Source of the DNA: Ornithinimicrobium sp. F0845
GTDB taxonomy: Bacteria; Actinomycetota; Actinomycetes; Actinomycetales; Dermatophilaceae
Direction: 5' to 3'
DNA length: 64,000 nt
Assembly (NCBI RefSeq): GCF_023015765.1
Contig: NZ_JALKAL010000004.1
Coordinates: 186,001 to 250,000, forward strand
Under the pieces are notes generated by a model. The model was not told the DNA's origin. It was given only the letters and a program-made list of their open reading frames with translations, and ran no database searches. Positions within the stretch are counted from its first letter, which is position 1; every line of letters starts with the position of its first letter. The position numbers were made by a program, and so were the translations under genes. Shown here one piece after another: positions 17,582-28,032 of the stretch.

Positions 17582-18004
17582 ATGGACAACTGGTTGATGT
17601 GGCTGCTGATCGCCGTGCTGGTGCTGGCGGTGCTGGCCGCGGTGTGGTTCTTCCTCAGGAACCAGGAGCGCACCCGCGCCCGCGCCCAGGCCGAGGACCT
17701 GCGGGCGGAGGCCGCCGGCGGCGAGGCCTACGCCGAGCGCAGGGAGTCAGTCGCCCGCGAGGCCCAGTCGGAGGCCGAGGCTGCCCAGCTGGAGGCTCAG
17801 GCCGCCCGTGAGCGAGCTGCGCGAGCAGAGCAGGAGGCGTCCGAGCTGGACGATCAGGCCCGCCGCGCGACGCAGGAGGCGCGGGAGCACCGGGACCGGG
17901 TGACCGACACCTACCTCGAGGCCGACGACATCGACCCCGACGCAGAGACTCCTGCCAGGTCCGACCCGGATCGGTCCGACCCGGATCCCGACACCCGCCG
18001 TTAG
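17582..18004 (+). CDS. small membrane-anchored coiled-coil protein
   Basis: 140 residues. I chose the ATG at 17582 because GGAGGTG precedes it and the membrane segment WLMWLLIAVLVLAVLAAVWF then starts at the N-terminus; an upstream ATG at 17552 has no ribosome site. Residues about 28-115 are Ala/Glu/Arg-rich heptads (coiled coil). The tail repeats DPDRSDPDPD-type acidic residues. It is a hypothetical protein of no known function; the anchor plus cytoplasmic coil suggests a scaffold or stress-type protein. Confidence 0.75.
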   Translation: MDNWLMWLLIAVLVLAVLAAVWFFLRNQERTRARAQAEDLRAEAAGGEAYAERRESVAREAQSEAEAAQLEAQAARERAARAEQEASELDDQARRATQEAREHRDRVTDTYLEADDIDPDAETPARSDPDRSDPDPDTRR

Positions 18005-18084
18005 GCGCCGAGTCCTGGGTGCGCGCGTCGGTCCGAGCCCGCGCGCCAGACCTTCGTCCACGCCCCGGTGTCCCCGGCACGGCA

Positions 18085-18090
18085 TACTCT
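18085..18090 (+). promoter_or_regulatory. -10 box, leaderless start of AAA ATPase
   Basis: TACTCT in CGGCATACTCTCGG, 6 nt before the ATG at 18097; nearly the same upstream block occurs before the DUF4446 gene. Confidence 0.5.
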
Positions 18091-18096
18091 CGGCGC

Positions 18097-18822
18097 ATGC
18101 CGACCGACTGGATGACACCCTTGCCGGTGCGGCAGGTGGTGCGGGCCAGGGACTCAGAGCTGTCGCCCTCGAGGTGGCCTGCCACCTTGGCGCCGGTCGC
18201 CCAGATCCTGCGCGACGGGCTGGATCTCGGGCCCGCGACGGTGCTGGTCGGGGAGAACGGCACCGGCAAGTCGACCCTGGTCGAGGCGATCGCGATCGCT
18301 TACGGCCTGTCGGCCGAGGGTGGCTCGACGGGCGCCATGCACAGCACCCGCCGCACCGAGTCCGACCTGTGCGAGCACCTGTCACTTGTTCGCGGCGCCG
18401 GGGCGAGCCGGTGGGGATACTTCCTGCGGGCGGAGACCATGCACGGGCTGTTCACGTATCTCCAGGACACTCTCCAGCAGGACTTCCACCGGTTCAGCCA
18501 CGGCGAGTCGTTCCTGGAGATGATCAACTCAAACAGGTTCGCCGGAGACGGGTTCTTCGTGATGGACGAGCCAGAGGCCGGGCTGTCCTTCACCGCCCAG
18601 CTCGCCCTCGTCGGCGCCCTGTCGGACATGGTCGCCAACGGTCGCGCACAGGTGCTGATTGCGACTCACTCACCGGTCCTGGCGACGCTGCCCGGCGCCC
18701 GGATCCTTGAGCTCGACGACGAGGGCCTGCACGAGCGGGCCTGGGAGGACCTGGGGGTCGTCGACCACTATCGCCGGTTCCTGGACGCCCCGGAGCGCTA
18801 CCTGCGCCACCTGCGGGACTGA
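18097..18822 (+). CDS. AAA-family ATPase (SMC/RecF-like ABC type)
   Basis: 241 residues from the ATG at 18097; a longer frame from 18019 lacks a start signal. It has Walker A GENGTGKSTL near residue 52, signature-like FSHGESFLEM near residue 135, Walker B FFVMDEPEAGLS near 152, and an H-loop in LIATHSPVLATLPGARI. This is the small soluble AAA_21/YncH-like ABC ATPase type with no coiled coil. Its cellular role is unknown. It stands alone between a membrane-anchored coil protein and purB, each with its own start signal. Confidence 0.82.
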   Translation: MPTDWMTPLPVRQVVRARDSELSPSRWPATLAPVAQILRDGLDLGPATVLVGENGTGKSTLVEAIAIAYGLSAEGGSTGAMHSTRRTESDLCEHLSLVRGAGASRWGYFLRAETMHGLFTYLQDTLQQDFHRFSHGESFLEMINSNRFAGDGFFVMDEPEAGLSFTAQLALVGALSDMVANGRAQVLIATHSPVLATLPGARILELDDEGLHERAWEDLGVVDHYRRFLDAPERYLRHLRD

Positions 18823-18864
18823 CTCCCGCCGAGACACCGCTGTGCCTCTGCGAGAATCGGGGCC

Positions 18865-20280
18865 ATGGCCTCCCTCGCCGACCTCACTCCCCCGATCGCC
18901 CTCGGCTCCCTGGACGGCCGCTACCGCAGGGCCGTCGCGCCGCTCGTCGACCACCTCTCCGAGCCCGCGCTCAACCGCACCCGTCTGCATGTCGAGATCG
19001 AGTGGCTCATCCACCTGACGTCCCACGGCGTGGTGCCCGGCGCCGGGACCCTGTCGGAGTCCGAGGCCGCCAGCCTGCGCGGCCTGGTCGACGAGTTCGA
19101 CAGGACGGCCATCGATGAGCTGGCCGAGATCGAGGCCGAGACGGTCCACGACGTCAAGGCGATCGAGTACTACCTCAAGGACCAGCTCAGCCACCGCCTC
19201 GACAACCGGGCCGACCTGGCCGAGCTGGTGCACTTCGCCTGCACCTCCGAGGACATCAACAACCTGTCCTACGCCCTCATGGTCCAGGGCGCGGTCCAGC
19301 AGGTCTGGCTCCCCCGCGCCACCCAGCTCGTCGAGCAGGTGAGCGGCATGGCTCGCGAGCTGGCCGACATACCGCTGCTGGCGCACACCCACGGCCAGCC
19401 GGCCACCCCCACCACGATGGGCAAGGAGCTGGCGGTGCTGGCGTGGCGCCTCTCGCGCCAGCTGCGGCACATCGCGGGAGCGGAGTATCTCGGCAAGCTC
19501 AACGGTGCGACCGGCACCTACGGCGCCCACCTGGCCGCGGTGCCCGGCGCCGACTGGCAGGTGATCAGCAGGGAGTTCGTCACCGGGCTGGGTCTGACCT
19601 GGAACCCGCTGACCACCCAGATCGAGAGCCACGACTGGCAGGCCGAGGTCTATGCCGACCTCGCGCGGTTCAACCGGGTGCTGCACAACCTCTGCACGGA
19701 TGTCTGGTCCTACATCTCGCTGGGCTACTTCGCGCAGGTGCGGGGGCAGGGCACGGTCGGGTCCTCGACGATGCCGCACAAGGTCAACCCGATCCGCTTC
19801 GAGAACGCCGAGGCCAACCTCGAGGTGTCCAACGCGCTGCTCGACGTGCTCGCCTCGACGCTGGTGACCTCGCGGCTGCAGCGCGACCTGACCGACTCCT
19901 CGATGCAGCGCAACATCGGCACCGCGCTGGGTCACTCGCTGCTGGCGCTGGACAACGTCTCCCGCGGGCTCGCCGGGCTGGACGCCGCCCCGGAGCGGAT
20001 GGCCGCCGACCTCGACGCCAACTGGGAGGTGCTGGCCGAGCCGATCCAGTCCGCGATGCGCGCGCTGGCCGCCGCCGGTCACCCGGGCATGGACAACCCG
20101 TACGAGCGGCTCAAGGAGCTGACCCGTGGCCGCCGGATCGGGCAGGCCGAGCTGGTGGAGTTCGTCAAGGGGCTGGGTCTGCCGGCCGAGGTCGAGGAGC
20201 GTCTGGCAGCCCTCACCCCCGCGCAGTATGTCGGGCTCGCACCCGACCTGGTCGCTCACCTCTCCCCCCAAGAAATTTAG
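18865..20280 (+). CDS. purB: adenylosuccinate lyase
   Basis: Cleaves SAICAR and adenylosuccinate to fumarate plus AICAR or AMP in purine synthesis. 471 residues, in the E. coli-like PurB subgroup. It has CTSEDINNLSYALM, the catalytic His block LLAHTHGQPATPTTMGKE, and the fumarase-superfamily signature SSTMPHKVNPIRFENAE near residue 297, with the catalytic Ser loop. An imperfect -10 GAGAAT lies 7 nt before the ATG. The 3' end (AAGAAATTTAG) is the first of three drifting repeat copies that follow. Confidence 0.97.
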   Translation: MASLADLTPPIALGSLDGRYRRAVAPLVDHLSEPALNRTRLHVEIEWLIHLTSHGVVPGAGTLSESEAASLRGLVDEFDRTAIDELAEIEAETVHDVKAIEYYLKDQLSHRLDNRADLAELVHFACTSEDINNLSYALMVQGAVQQVWLPRATQLVEQVSGMARELADIPLLAHTHGQPATPTTMGKELAVLAWRLSRQLRHIAGAEYLGKLNGATGTYGAHLAAVPGADWQVISREFVTGLGLTWNPLTTQIESHDWQAEVYADLARFNRVLHNLCTDVWSYISLGYFAQVRGQGTVGSSTMPHKVNPIRFENAEANLEVSNALLDVLASTLVTSRLQRDLTDSSMQRNIGTALGHSLLALDNVSRGLAGLDAAPERMAADLDANWEVLAEPIQSAMRALAAAGHPGMDNPYERLKELTRGRRIGQAELVEFVKGLGLPAEVEERLAALTPAQYVGLAPDLVAHLSPQEI

Positions 20281-20349
20281 TCGTCCCGTACGCCCTCCAC
20301 ACAATTTCGTAGCGGTCCTCTGGTCCACCACGTAACTTCGTAGCCGTCC
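20268..20349. repeat. 31-32-bp drifting tandem repeat, three copies, at the purB 3' end
   Basis: Core ends TCGTCC (20286), GCGGTCC (20318) and GCCGTCC (20349) follow CAAGAAATTTAG, CACACAATTTCGTA and CACGTAACTTCGTA. The first copy contains the last codons and TAG stop of purB. The segment at 20289-20308, TACGCCCTCCACACAATTTC, recurs almost unchanged at 30584-30603. Confidence 0.75.
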
Positions 20350-20379
20350 GATCCGCGCACTCTCACGAAGGAGATGGCG

Positions 20380-20769
20380 ATGGGCACCTGGGACGACGTC
20401 CGCGTAATCGCCGGTGAGCTACCGGAGACCTCGGAGGGTCTGGGCTGGGGACGGCCCGCGTTCCTGGTCCGCGACAAGTGGTTCGTCCTGCAGCGTGAGC
20501 CGCGGCCCGATGCCGTCGACGAGACGGGTGCGCGCATCGAGGGGCTGATCGTGCTCTACGTCGAGGACCTCGAGGCCAAGGACACCCTCGCTGCGGACGA
20601 CTCGGGCTATTTCATGACCACACCGCACTTCGCGAACTCGCGGATGATCCTGGTGCACCTGGAGGACATCCCGGTCGATGAGTTGCGCGAGGTGATGATC
20701 GAGTCCTGGCTCGTGCGTGCGCCGAAGCGATTGGCCAGGGCGTACCTAGAGGGCACGGGCGAGCGCTGA
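20380..20769 (+). CDS. MmcQ/YjbR-family protein
   Basis: 129 residues. AAGGAG at 20368-20373 lies 6 nt before the ATG at 20380 but touches the earlier ATG at 20374, so 20380 is preferred. The CyaY-like DNA-binding fold of this family is suggested by the opening TWDDVRVIAGELPETSEGLGWGRPAFLVRDKWFVLQ, its internal YFMTTPHFANSRMILVHL, and the ending SWLVRAPKRLARAYL. Function is poorly known; members are single-domain cytoplasmic proteins. Confidence 0.85.
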   Translation: MGTWDDVRVIAGELPETSEGLGWGRPAFLVRDKWFVLQREPRPDAVDETGARIEGLIVLYVEDLEAKDTLAADDSGYFMTTPHFANSRMILVHLEDIPVDELREVMIESWLVRAPKRLARAYLEGTGER

Positions 20770-20832
20770 CGCGTCGAGACGTTGCGGCAATCGGGATGCG
20801 CCGGGCTGCGTCCCCTTGTCAGGATCAGGCGC

Positions 20833-22982
20833 ATGACGACTCCGGGACTACGTGACCTGATCCTGCTCGAGGCCGCGCTGGAGGTGCGGCTGAGTCCGCG
20901 GGGTGACCGTGCCGCCGTCCGGGTGGAGCACCCCCGGTGGGACGACAACCGGTACTGCCGAGACGTGCTGATCATCGACGTCGCGAGCGGGCAGCAGCAC
21001 AGACTCACCCGGTATGCCGACTGCCAGCAGATCCGCTGGCTCGACGACCACGTGCTGGCCGTCCTCAAGAGCGACGGGTCGAAGGAGGCCAAGGCGCAGG
21101 TCTACGTCTACGAGGGGCTGGTCGGGGACGGGTGGCAGGTCACCGACGCCGAGCACGGGGTGGGCTCCTTCGAGCCGTATGCCGAGAGGATCGTCTTTCT
21201 GTCCCGCAAGTCCGACGACCCCGAGGTCGAGGCGCGCGAGGAACGGTTCGGCACCTTCCAACACGTCGAGACCGACCCGGGCCGGACCGCCCTCACCTAT
21301 CTCGACCTCGCCCGGCTCACCTGGTATGAGCGCAGTCTCGCCCGTGCCGGCAAGGACGAGCGGGAGCTGCTCGTGCGGCCCGCGATCGAGCTGAGCGCGC
21401 TGATCGAGGAGCCACTGGCGATCCAGTCAGTCGTGCCCTCACCCGCGGGCGACGCCGTCTACGTCAACGCCAGACCGACCGACGAGCTGACCACCTCTCT
21501 CAGGGCCAGCGTGCACCGCATCGCCCTGGATGCGGACCACGCCGTCGCGGAGTTCGTCCGCCGGGAGACCGCCCGCAAGCAGCAGGACCACGACGCCGGC
21601 ATCGCCGAGGAGTCCGACGAGCGACGGGAGCAGCGGGACCTCTCCTACCTGGGCACCGTGCAGCGCCTGGCCCTGCCGACGAGGGCAGCGGTCGAGGCGG
21701 TCAGTCCCGACGGCACCGGCCTGCTGGTCCGCTTCCCCGGCCGGGACACCCGGGTCAGCACCAACGCCGAGCTATGGGTGGGCCCGCGCGACGCGCTGAC
21801 CGACGCCGCCGCGCCCGACGTGGCCCGACGGATGCTGCGTGACGTCACCGCCGGCCTCGACCAGACCTGCTACTCGCCGATCTGGCACCAGCACGGGATC
21901 GACGTGGTCCATGCCGAGGGCACCCGGTGGGCCATCCGGCGCCTCGACCCCACCGGCGTCGAGGCGCCCCGCCGGATCGACACCGGCGACCCCTGGTGCC
22001 ACGCCTCGTTCCACGGCCCCTTCCACACCACACCCAGCGGTCGGGTGAGCTTCGTGGGCGGCAGCGCCACGGCATACCCCGAGGCCTGGACCGTCACGGA
22101 GGAGGGGGCGCGCCCACTGACCCGGCTCGGCGACCAGGTGGCGGACTGGGACCTCGGCGAGGTGCGCACCATCCGGTGGACCAGCCGGGACGGGACCGAG
22201 GTCGAGGGGACCCTGCGCCTCCCACCGGGCTTCGACCCCTCGCAGAAGCGACCGCTCGCCTTCGTCGTCCACGGCGGCCCGACCTGGGTCGACACCGAGG
22301 AGCTGCTGCCGATGACCGCACGGCGGTATTACCCGGAGGTGCAGCTGGCGGCGCAGGGGGTGATCGTGCTGCACCCCAACTACCGCGGCTCCCTCGGCCG
22401 AGGGCTCGACTTCCAGGAGCTCAACGTCGGCAACCTGGGCGTGGGGGACCTGTGGGACGTGGAGAGCGCCGTCGACCACCTGGACCAGCTGGGCTGGGTC
22501 GACACCGAGCGCGTCGGCTCCATGGCTGGTCGCAGGGCGGCTACATCTCGGCCTTTGCCGGGCTGCACTCCGACCGGTTCGCCGCCGTGAGCGTCGGGGC
22601 CGGGATCTCCGACTGGTACACCTACGCCATCAGCAACGACATCCCCGACTTCACCCGGGACTTCCTCGGCGTGGACCTGTTCGGCGACCGGTCCGCGCTG
22701 CTGGCCTCGGCGCCCATCTCCGGCCTGGACGGGGCGCACACCCCCATGCTGATCCAGCACGGCGCCAAGGACCAGCGGGTGCCGCTCTCCAACGCCGTGG
22801 AGCTCTACCGCGGGCTGCAGGAACGGGGCGTGCCGGTCGAGCTGTTCGTCTACCCCGACTTCGCGCACCCGGTCACCCGGCCCCGGGAGCACCACGCCGT
22901 CCTGCACCAGAACCTCGCCTGGTTCGGCCACTGGCTCCTCGGCGACGAGCTGGACCTGGAGGGTCCTGCACGCCCGGGCTGA
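20833..22982 (+). pseudogene. S9 prolyl-oligopeptidase-family peptidase, frameshifted at the nucleophile
   Basis: Would be about 716 residues: an N-terminal beta-propeller (about 1-440) and a C-terminal alpha/beta-hydrolase domain. The first frame runs 20833 to about 22523 and holds the oxyanion-side FVVHGGPTWVD and HPNYRGSLGRG. The frame then shifts at ATGGCTGG (about 22522-22529), where ATGGGCTGG would restore GWSQGGYISA, the GxSxG nucleophile elbow. The other frame continues intact to 22982, with the acid in GAKDQRVPL and the His in YPDFAHPV. So one G is missing from a G-run. Everything else looks functional; it is either a very recent mutation or a sequence error. Confidence 0.85.
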
Positions 22983-23025
22983 GGCATCTGGCACGCTGAC
23001 ACCCAGCGGACCACGAGGAGGACCC

Positions 23026-24117
<1,092 letters not shown>

Positions 24118-24132
24118 CCCGGTCCCCCAGCC

Positions 24133-25203
24133 TCACACGTCGGTCGCCAGCAACTCCTTGAGGTTGTCATCCACCTCGGCCAGGTAGGACTCCTCGAATC
24201 CGAACAGCCCGAAGTGGCCTGCGATGGTGTGCAGGACGCGCAACTCGCTGTTGGGCGTCAGCCGTTGCTTGGCCTCGGCGTCGCGCACCGGGAAGAACAT
24301 GTCCTCGTCGTGCGGCATCACGAACACCTTGGCGGTGACCCGCCCGAGCGCGTCGGCCAGGTCGCCGCCCGTGTTGCGGGCGACATCGCCGCGCTGCCAC
24401 TTCCAGCCCATCACCAGCAGCGCATTGGGGTCCATGGCGGTGAACACCGCCTGGATGAACCGCTCCGAGAACTCCTCGAAGGTGTCCCAGGTGACGTCCG
24501 GTAGCTCGATGTTGCGCCAGAACTCGGTCTTCCAGAACTCCGTCGACAGGCCGAGCACCGCCCAGATGTCCGCGTGCCGCGTCAGCCCGGCGAGCACATC
24601 CGTGTGATCGGCATACTCCCCGCCGTTCCAGCCGGGGTCGGAGGTGATGGCGTCCAGCAACGTCTTGGTGAACAGGAAATCGTGTGGGGTGTTCTGCGCG
24701 GTGCCGGCGATGGGGGCGGCACGCAGCACCTTGTCGGGGAAGCGGACCGCCCACTCCCACGTCTGCTGTGCGCCCATCGACCCGCCGACGACCAGGGCCA
24801 ACTGCTCGATCCCGAAGACCTCGCGCAGCAACTGCTCCTGAGCCCGCACGTCGTCACCGATCCGCACCTTCGGGAACCGCGACATCGCGATCTCTCCGTC
24901 GGTGTTGTGCGGTGAGGTCGACAGACCGTTGCCGATCTGGTTGATCACCACGATGAAGTACTTCTCCGGGTCAAGGGCCCGCCCCGGCCCGATGTAGACC
25001 AGCTCCCAGGTCTGGTGGGTGCCGGAGAACCAGGTCGGGACCAGGATCGCGTTGTCCTTGGCCTCGTTGAGCTGGCCGTAGGTAGCCACCGCGAGCTGCA
25101 GGTCAGGGATCACCCCACCCTCCTCCAGCTCGAACCGGCCGAGGGAGTGCAGTGCGTAGGCCCCCTGGACCTCGGGCGTGTAGAACGGGTTCTGCAGGGC
25201 CAT
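24133..25203 (-). CDS. MetX-like alpha/beta-hydrolase (homoserine O-acetyltransferase family)
   Basis: 356 residues, the full length of the family. The triad is visible: Ser142 in GGSMGAQQ, Asp301 in HDEDMFFP and His330 in IAGHFG. NGLSTSPHNTDG replaces the usual NVLGGCQGSTGP region of true MetX, and the conserved acyl-acceptor Arg block is altered. I therefore call it a MetX-fold acyltransferase or hydrolase rather than homoserine acetyltransferase. No methionine gene lies nearby. The ATG follows GAGGAGCG. It is convergent with the dehydrogenase gene; only 15 nt separate their stops. Confidence 0.8.
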   Translation of the reverse strand: MALQNPFYTPEVQGAYALHSLGRFELEEGGVIPDLQLAVATYGQLNEAKDNAILVPTWFSGTHQTWELVYIGPGRALDPEKYFIVVINQIGNGLSTSPHNTDGEIAMSRFPKVRIGDDVRAQEQLLREVFGIEQLALVVGGSMGAQQTWEWAVRFPDKVLRAAPIAGTAQNTPHDFLFTKTLLDAITSDPGWNGGEYADHTDVLAGLTRHADIWAVLGLSTEFWKTEFWRNIELPDVTWDTFEEFSERFIQAVFTAMDPNALLVMGWKWQRGDVARNTGGDLADALGRVTAKVFVMPHDEDMFFPVRDAEAKQRLTPNSELRVLHTIAGHFGLFGFEESYLAEVDDNLKELLATDV

Positions 25204-25268
25204 GGAGCGCTCCTCGTTGAGTTGACACGGTGTGCCGTCAGCCTAGGGGTCGGCTGATCCGAGATGGC

Positions 25269-26102
25269 TCATCCCCTGCGCACCAGCGCCCGCAGGGACA
25301 CGGCGAGCCCCCCCACGCACCAGGCGCCCAGCACCAGCAGGTCGCGTCCGCTCGCGGCGAAGGTGTCCGAGGCCAGCCCGGCCCGGACCAGGTCGGCACC
25401 CGGCGCGGCCGGCAGCCACTCGTGCACCGCCTGGAACCAATGCGGCAGCTGCTCGAGCGGGAAGGTGATCGGGCTGAACAGCAGCACGAAGAAGACCAGC
25501 ACCTGGGTCACCAGCTGGGCGAGCAGCGGCGGCAGCGTCACCGCGATCGCGTAGCCCACGGCGGCGGCCGTGACCGTGACCAGCACCGTCGCGCTGATCA
25601 GCACCGGCCAGTCCAGGGACAGCGTGATGTCGTAGCGCCAGAACGCGACGAGCACCGCGACGGCGACGCTCGGCAGCGCCACGATGAGCCACACCGTCAG
25701 ATCGGCCGCCAGGAGCAGCGGCCGCCAGACAGGCATCGACCGCATGTAGTGGAAGGTCCCGTCCGTCCGCGCCCGCGCCACCCCCTGCGGCACCATGACC
25801 AGACCGAGGGTCAGCAGCAGCACGGTGGGGGCACCGGTGGACAGGAACAGCGCCGTGGCCGGGTCGATGTCCGGGATGAGGAAGCCGAAGCCGACGATGA
25901 TCCCGGCCGCCAGCAGTGCCTGCACCACGATGATCAGCGGGAGCATCGCGCCGATCTGGGAGAGGGTCCAGCGCAACAGCGTGGAGTATGTCGTGAGCGC
26001 ACCGGCCGCGCTCGGCGCCGGCAGGGTCGCGGGTCGGGTCGGCGAGGTCCCGGGCTGGGTCTGCAGTGTCTGCACTGGCATGGGCGGGGTCTGCTCAGGC
26101 AT
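25269..26102 (-). CDS. ABC-2-type transporter permease
   Basis: 277 residues with a Pro/Thr-rich cytoplasmic N-terminus (about 1-30) and six hydrophobic segments (near 50-75, 88-108, 130-155, 162-185, 195-215, 240-262). This is the ABC2-membrane fold of drug or antimicrobial exporters. The start overlaps the ATPase stop by 8 nt, so the two genes form one unit controlled from the operator region at 27.14-27.19 kb. The substrate is unknown; the divergent TetR regulator suggests an inducer-exporter pair. Confidence 0.88.
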   Translation of the reverse strand: MPEQTPPMPVQTLQTQPGTSPTRPATLPAPSAAGALTTYSTLLRWTLSQIGAMLPLIIVVQALLAAGIIVGFGFLIPDIDPATALFLSTGAPTVLLLTLGLVMVPQGVARARTDGTFHYMRSMPVWRPLLLAADLTVWLIVALPSVAVAVLVAFWRYDITLSLDWPVLISATVLVTVTAAAVGYAIAVTLPPLLAQLVTQVLVFFVLLFSPITFPLEQLPHWFQAVHEWLPAAPGADLVRAGLASDTFAASGRDLLVLGAWCVGGLAVSLRALVRRG

Positions 26103-27123
26103 GGGCGGGCTCCTCCTCGGAGGTCTCAGGCTCTCGTTCGATGGCGTCCGGCCGTGGCTTCGGGTCGGCGGTGAGCGCGAGGTAGGTGTCCTCGAGGGTC
26201 ACCGGTCCGAGCGAGAAGCCGTCGATGCGCTCCTCGTCGCGGAGGCTGGTCGCCCACGTCACCGCAGCGGCTGCCTCCTCCGCGGGCACCGTCAGCAGCA
26301 CGCGGCGCCCGGCACGGACCTGACGGCGGATCGTCACCGATGGGGACGTGCCGGGACCAGTGGGGTTCGCGGCAGTGCTCGGGTCCTGCCCGTCCGGCTG
26401 GAGCTGGAGGTCCAGCCGCAGGTCACTGTCCTGCGTGCCCCGCAGTCGGGCGGGCGACCCCGAGGCGACGACCCGGCCGTGGTGCAGCACCACGAGGTCG
26501 TCGACGACCCGCTCGGCCTCGGCCACGTTGTGCGTGACGACCAGCACGCCGGAGCCCTCGTCGCCGCGTCGTCGGACCGCGTCCCAGAGGAGGCGACGGC
26601 GGGAGGCGTCGATGTCGTTGGTGGGCTCGTCGAGCACCAGCAGCGGCATCGGCGCCGCCACCGCCATGGCGAAGGAGGTGAGCCGCCGGATGCCGCCGGA
26701 CAGGACACCGCCCTCCGGGAGTGCCCGCCGGTCCAGCCACGGCCCGAGGTCGAACTCCTCGGCCAGGGCCGTCGCCGCCGCGCGGGCGTCACGCGCGGAC
26801 AGGCCGCGGATCCGCCCGGACAACTCGATCGCCCGCCGCGGCGTGAGTCCGTCGATCGGTGCCTGCGCCTGGGGTTGGAGCGCGACGTGGCGTCGCGCGG
26901 CCGCCGGGTCCTCGACCGCGTCGGCGTCCCCCACCCGGATCGTGCCGGCGTCTGGTCTTAGCAGTCCGACGAGCTGGTTGACCAGGGTGGTCTTTCCTGC
27001 GCCGTTGTGCCCCAGCAGCCCGACGACATCACCGGGCCGCACGCGCAGCGTGACGTCGTCGTTGGCCACCACCGTGCCAAACCGTCGGGTGAGGCCCACC
27101 ACCTCCAGGATTGCGTCAGTCAT
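26095..27123 (-). CDS. ABC transporter ATP-binding protein (drug-export type)
   Basis: 342 residues. It has Walker A GHNGAGKTTLVNQL (about residue 36), the signature region VLSGGIRRLTSFAMAVA (Gly-rich LSGG present) and Walker B LLVLDEPTNDIDASRR, followed by VVTHNVAEAERV. A C-terminal 120-residue regulatory or DUF4162-like part follows, with GPVTLEDTYLALT, as in DrrA-type exporters. A GAGGAGG ribosome site lies before the ATG. It is encoded divergently from the TetR regulator across a triple operator. Confidence 0.92.
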   Translation of the reverse strand: MTDAILEVVGLTRRFGTVVANDDVTLRVRPGDVVGLLGHNGAGKTTLVNQLVGLLRPDAGTIRVGDADAVEDPAAARRHVALQPQAQAPIDGLTPRRAIELSGRIRGLSARDARAAATALAEEFDLGPWLDRRALPEGGVLSGGIRRLTSFAMAVAAPMPLLVLDEPTNDIDASRRRLLWDAVRRRGDEGSGVLVVTHNVAEAERVVDDLVVLHHGRVVASGSPARLRGTQDSDLRLDLQLQPDGQDPSTAANPTGPGTSPSVTIRRQVRAGRRVLLTVPAEEAAAAVTWATSLRDEERIDGFSLGPVTLEDTYLALTADPKPRPDAIEREPETSEEEPAHA

Positions 27124-27138
27124 CGATCCTCCTCGCAG

Positions 27139-27185
27139 ATACCGTTGGTATTTAGATACTGACGGTATCTAGGTACCGACGGTAT
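27139..27185. promoter_or_regulatory. three 13-bp TetR operators at exact 17-bp spacing
   Basis: ATACCGTTGGTAT (27139-27151), ATACTGACGGTAT (27156-27168) and GTACCGACGGTAT (27173-27185) are near-perfect dyads of consensus ATACCGNCGGTAT, with centres 17 bp apart. The third covers the expected -35 of the tetR promoter; the first lies 16 bp before the exporter ATPase start. Cooperative repression of both directions by the adjacent TetR protein is the simplest reading. Confidence 0.8.
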
Positions 27186-27195
27186 GTCAACGGAT

Positions 27196-27201
27196 TAGCA
27201 T
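27196..27201 (+). promoter_or_regulatory. -10 box, leaderless start of tetR-type gene
   Basis: TAGCAT, 6 nt before the ATG at 27208 and 10 bp past the third operator. Confidence 0.55.
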
Positions 27202-27207
27202 GGCCGC

Positions 27208-27918
27208 ATGACACAGGTGCCCCGCTCCCGTCAGGACCTGCAGCAGGAGACCCGCGACACCCTCGTGACCGCGGCGCGAGTGGTCTTCTCCGAGACCGGT
27301 TACCACGCCGCGACGCTGGAGGCGATCGCCCGCAGAGCCGGCTACTCCAAGGGCGCGGTGTACTCGAACTTCTCCGGCAAGGCAGACCTGTTCCTGGCCG
27401 TGATGGACGCCAACATGCAGGACGCCGGGACCCACGAGGGCGGCTGGGACCTGCCCGAGCCCGAAGCGGACGATGGGCCGGACTGCGAGGCCCTCCCCGA
27501 ACAGTTCGACGAGACCATCCAGGGGATGGGCCTCGCGACCCTGGAGTTCATCGCCGCAGCGGCCCGGGACCCTGAGCTACGGCCGGAGATGACCAAGCGG
27601 ATGGCCGCCGTCACCGACCACTACGCCGCCACCGCCGCGCGCGCCGATCACGACGAGGCCGACCCGCTGTCATCCGCGGAGCGGGGCGCCCTCCTGGCGG
27701 CCCTGGACCAGGGGACCGCGCTGCTGACGCTCGGGGGCAGCGCGCTGATCGACCAGCGGGCCCTGCGCACCGGCATGCAGCGGCTGCTCGTGCCCGGCCC
27801 CTCCGAGAAGCCTCGGGAGGGCGCACCCGGCGCGCCCGCCCTGCACGACGCGAGGGTCCGCCAGCGCCTCGCTGCCTCTGCCCGTGCGGACGGCTGGGAA
27901 GAGACGCTGGTCGAGTAG
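27208..27918 (+). CDS. TetR/AcrR-family transcriptional regulator
   Basis: 236 residues. The HTH domain is at about residues 12-60: RDTLVTAARVVFSETGYHAATLEAIARRAGYSKGAVYSNFSGKADLF. It has a helical ligand-binding C-terminus and a polar tail. It most likely represses itself and the divergent ABC exporter through the three evenly spaced dyads; the exported compound, or a relative, would be the inducer. A vapC-like relic follows the gene. Confidence 0.93.
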   Translation: MTQVPRSRQDLQQETRDTLVTAARVVFSETGYHAATLEAIARRAGYSKGAVYSNFSGKADLFLAVMDANMQDAGTHEGGWDLPEPEADDGPDCEALPEQFDETIQGMGLATLEFIAAAARDPELRPEMTKRMAAVTDHYAATAARADHDEADPLSSAERGALLAALDQGTALLTLGGSALIDQRALRTGMQRLLVPGPSEKPREGAPGAPALHDARVRQRLAASARADGWEETLVE

Positions 27919-28032
27919 GTGTGACCCCGTCAGACCTTCGGCTCGTCAGGAGGCGTTTGGCACGGACCACGCAGTCTTGACGGCCATCGAGTCCGCACAC
28001 GAGTCGCGAGCCGATGACCTCGGCGACCCTCG

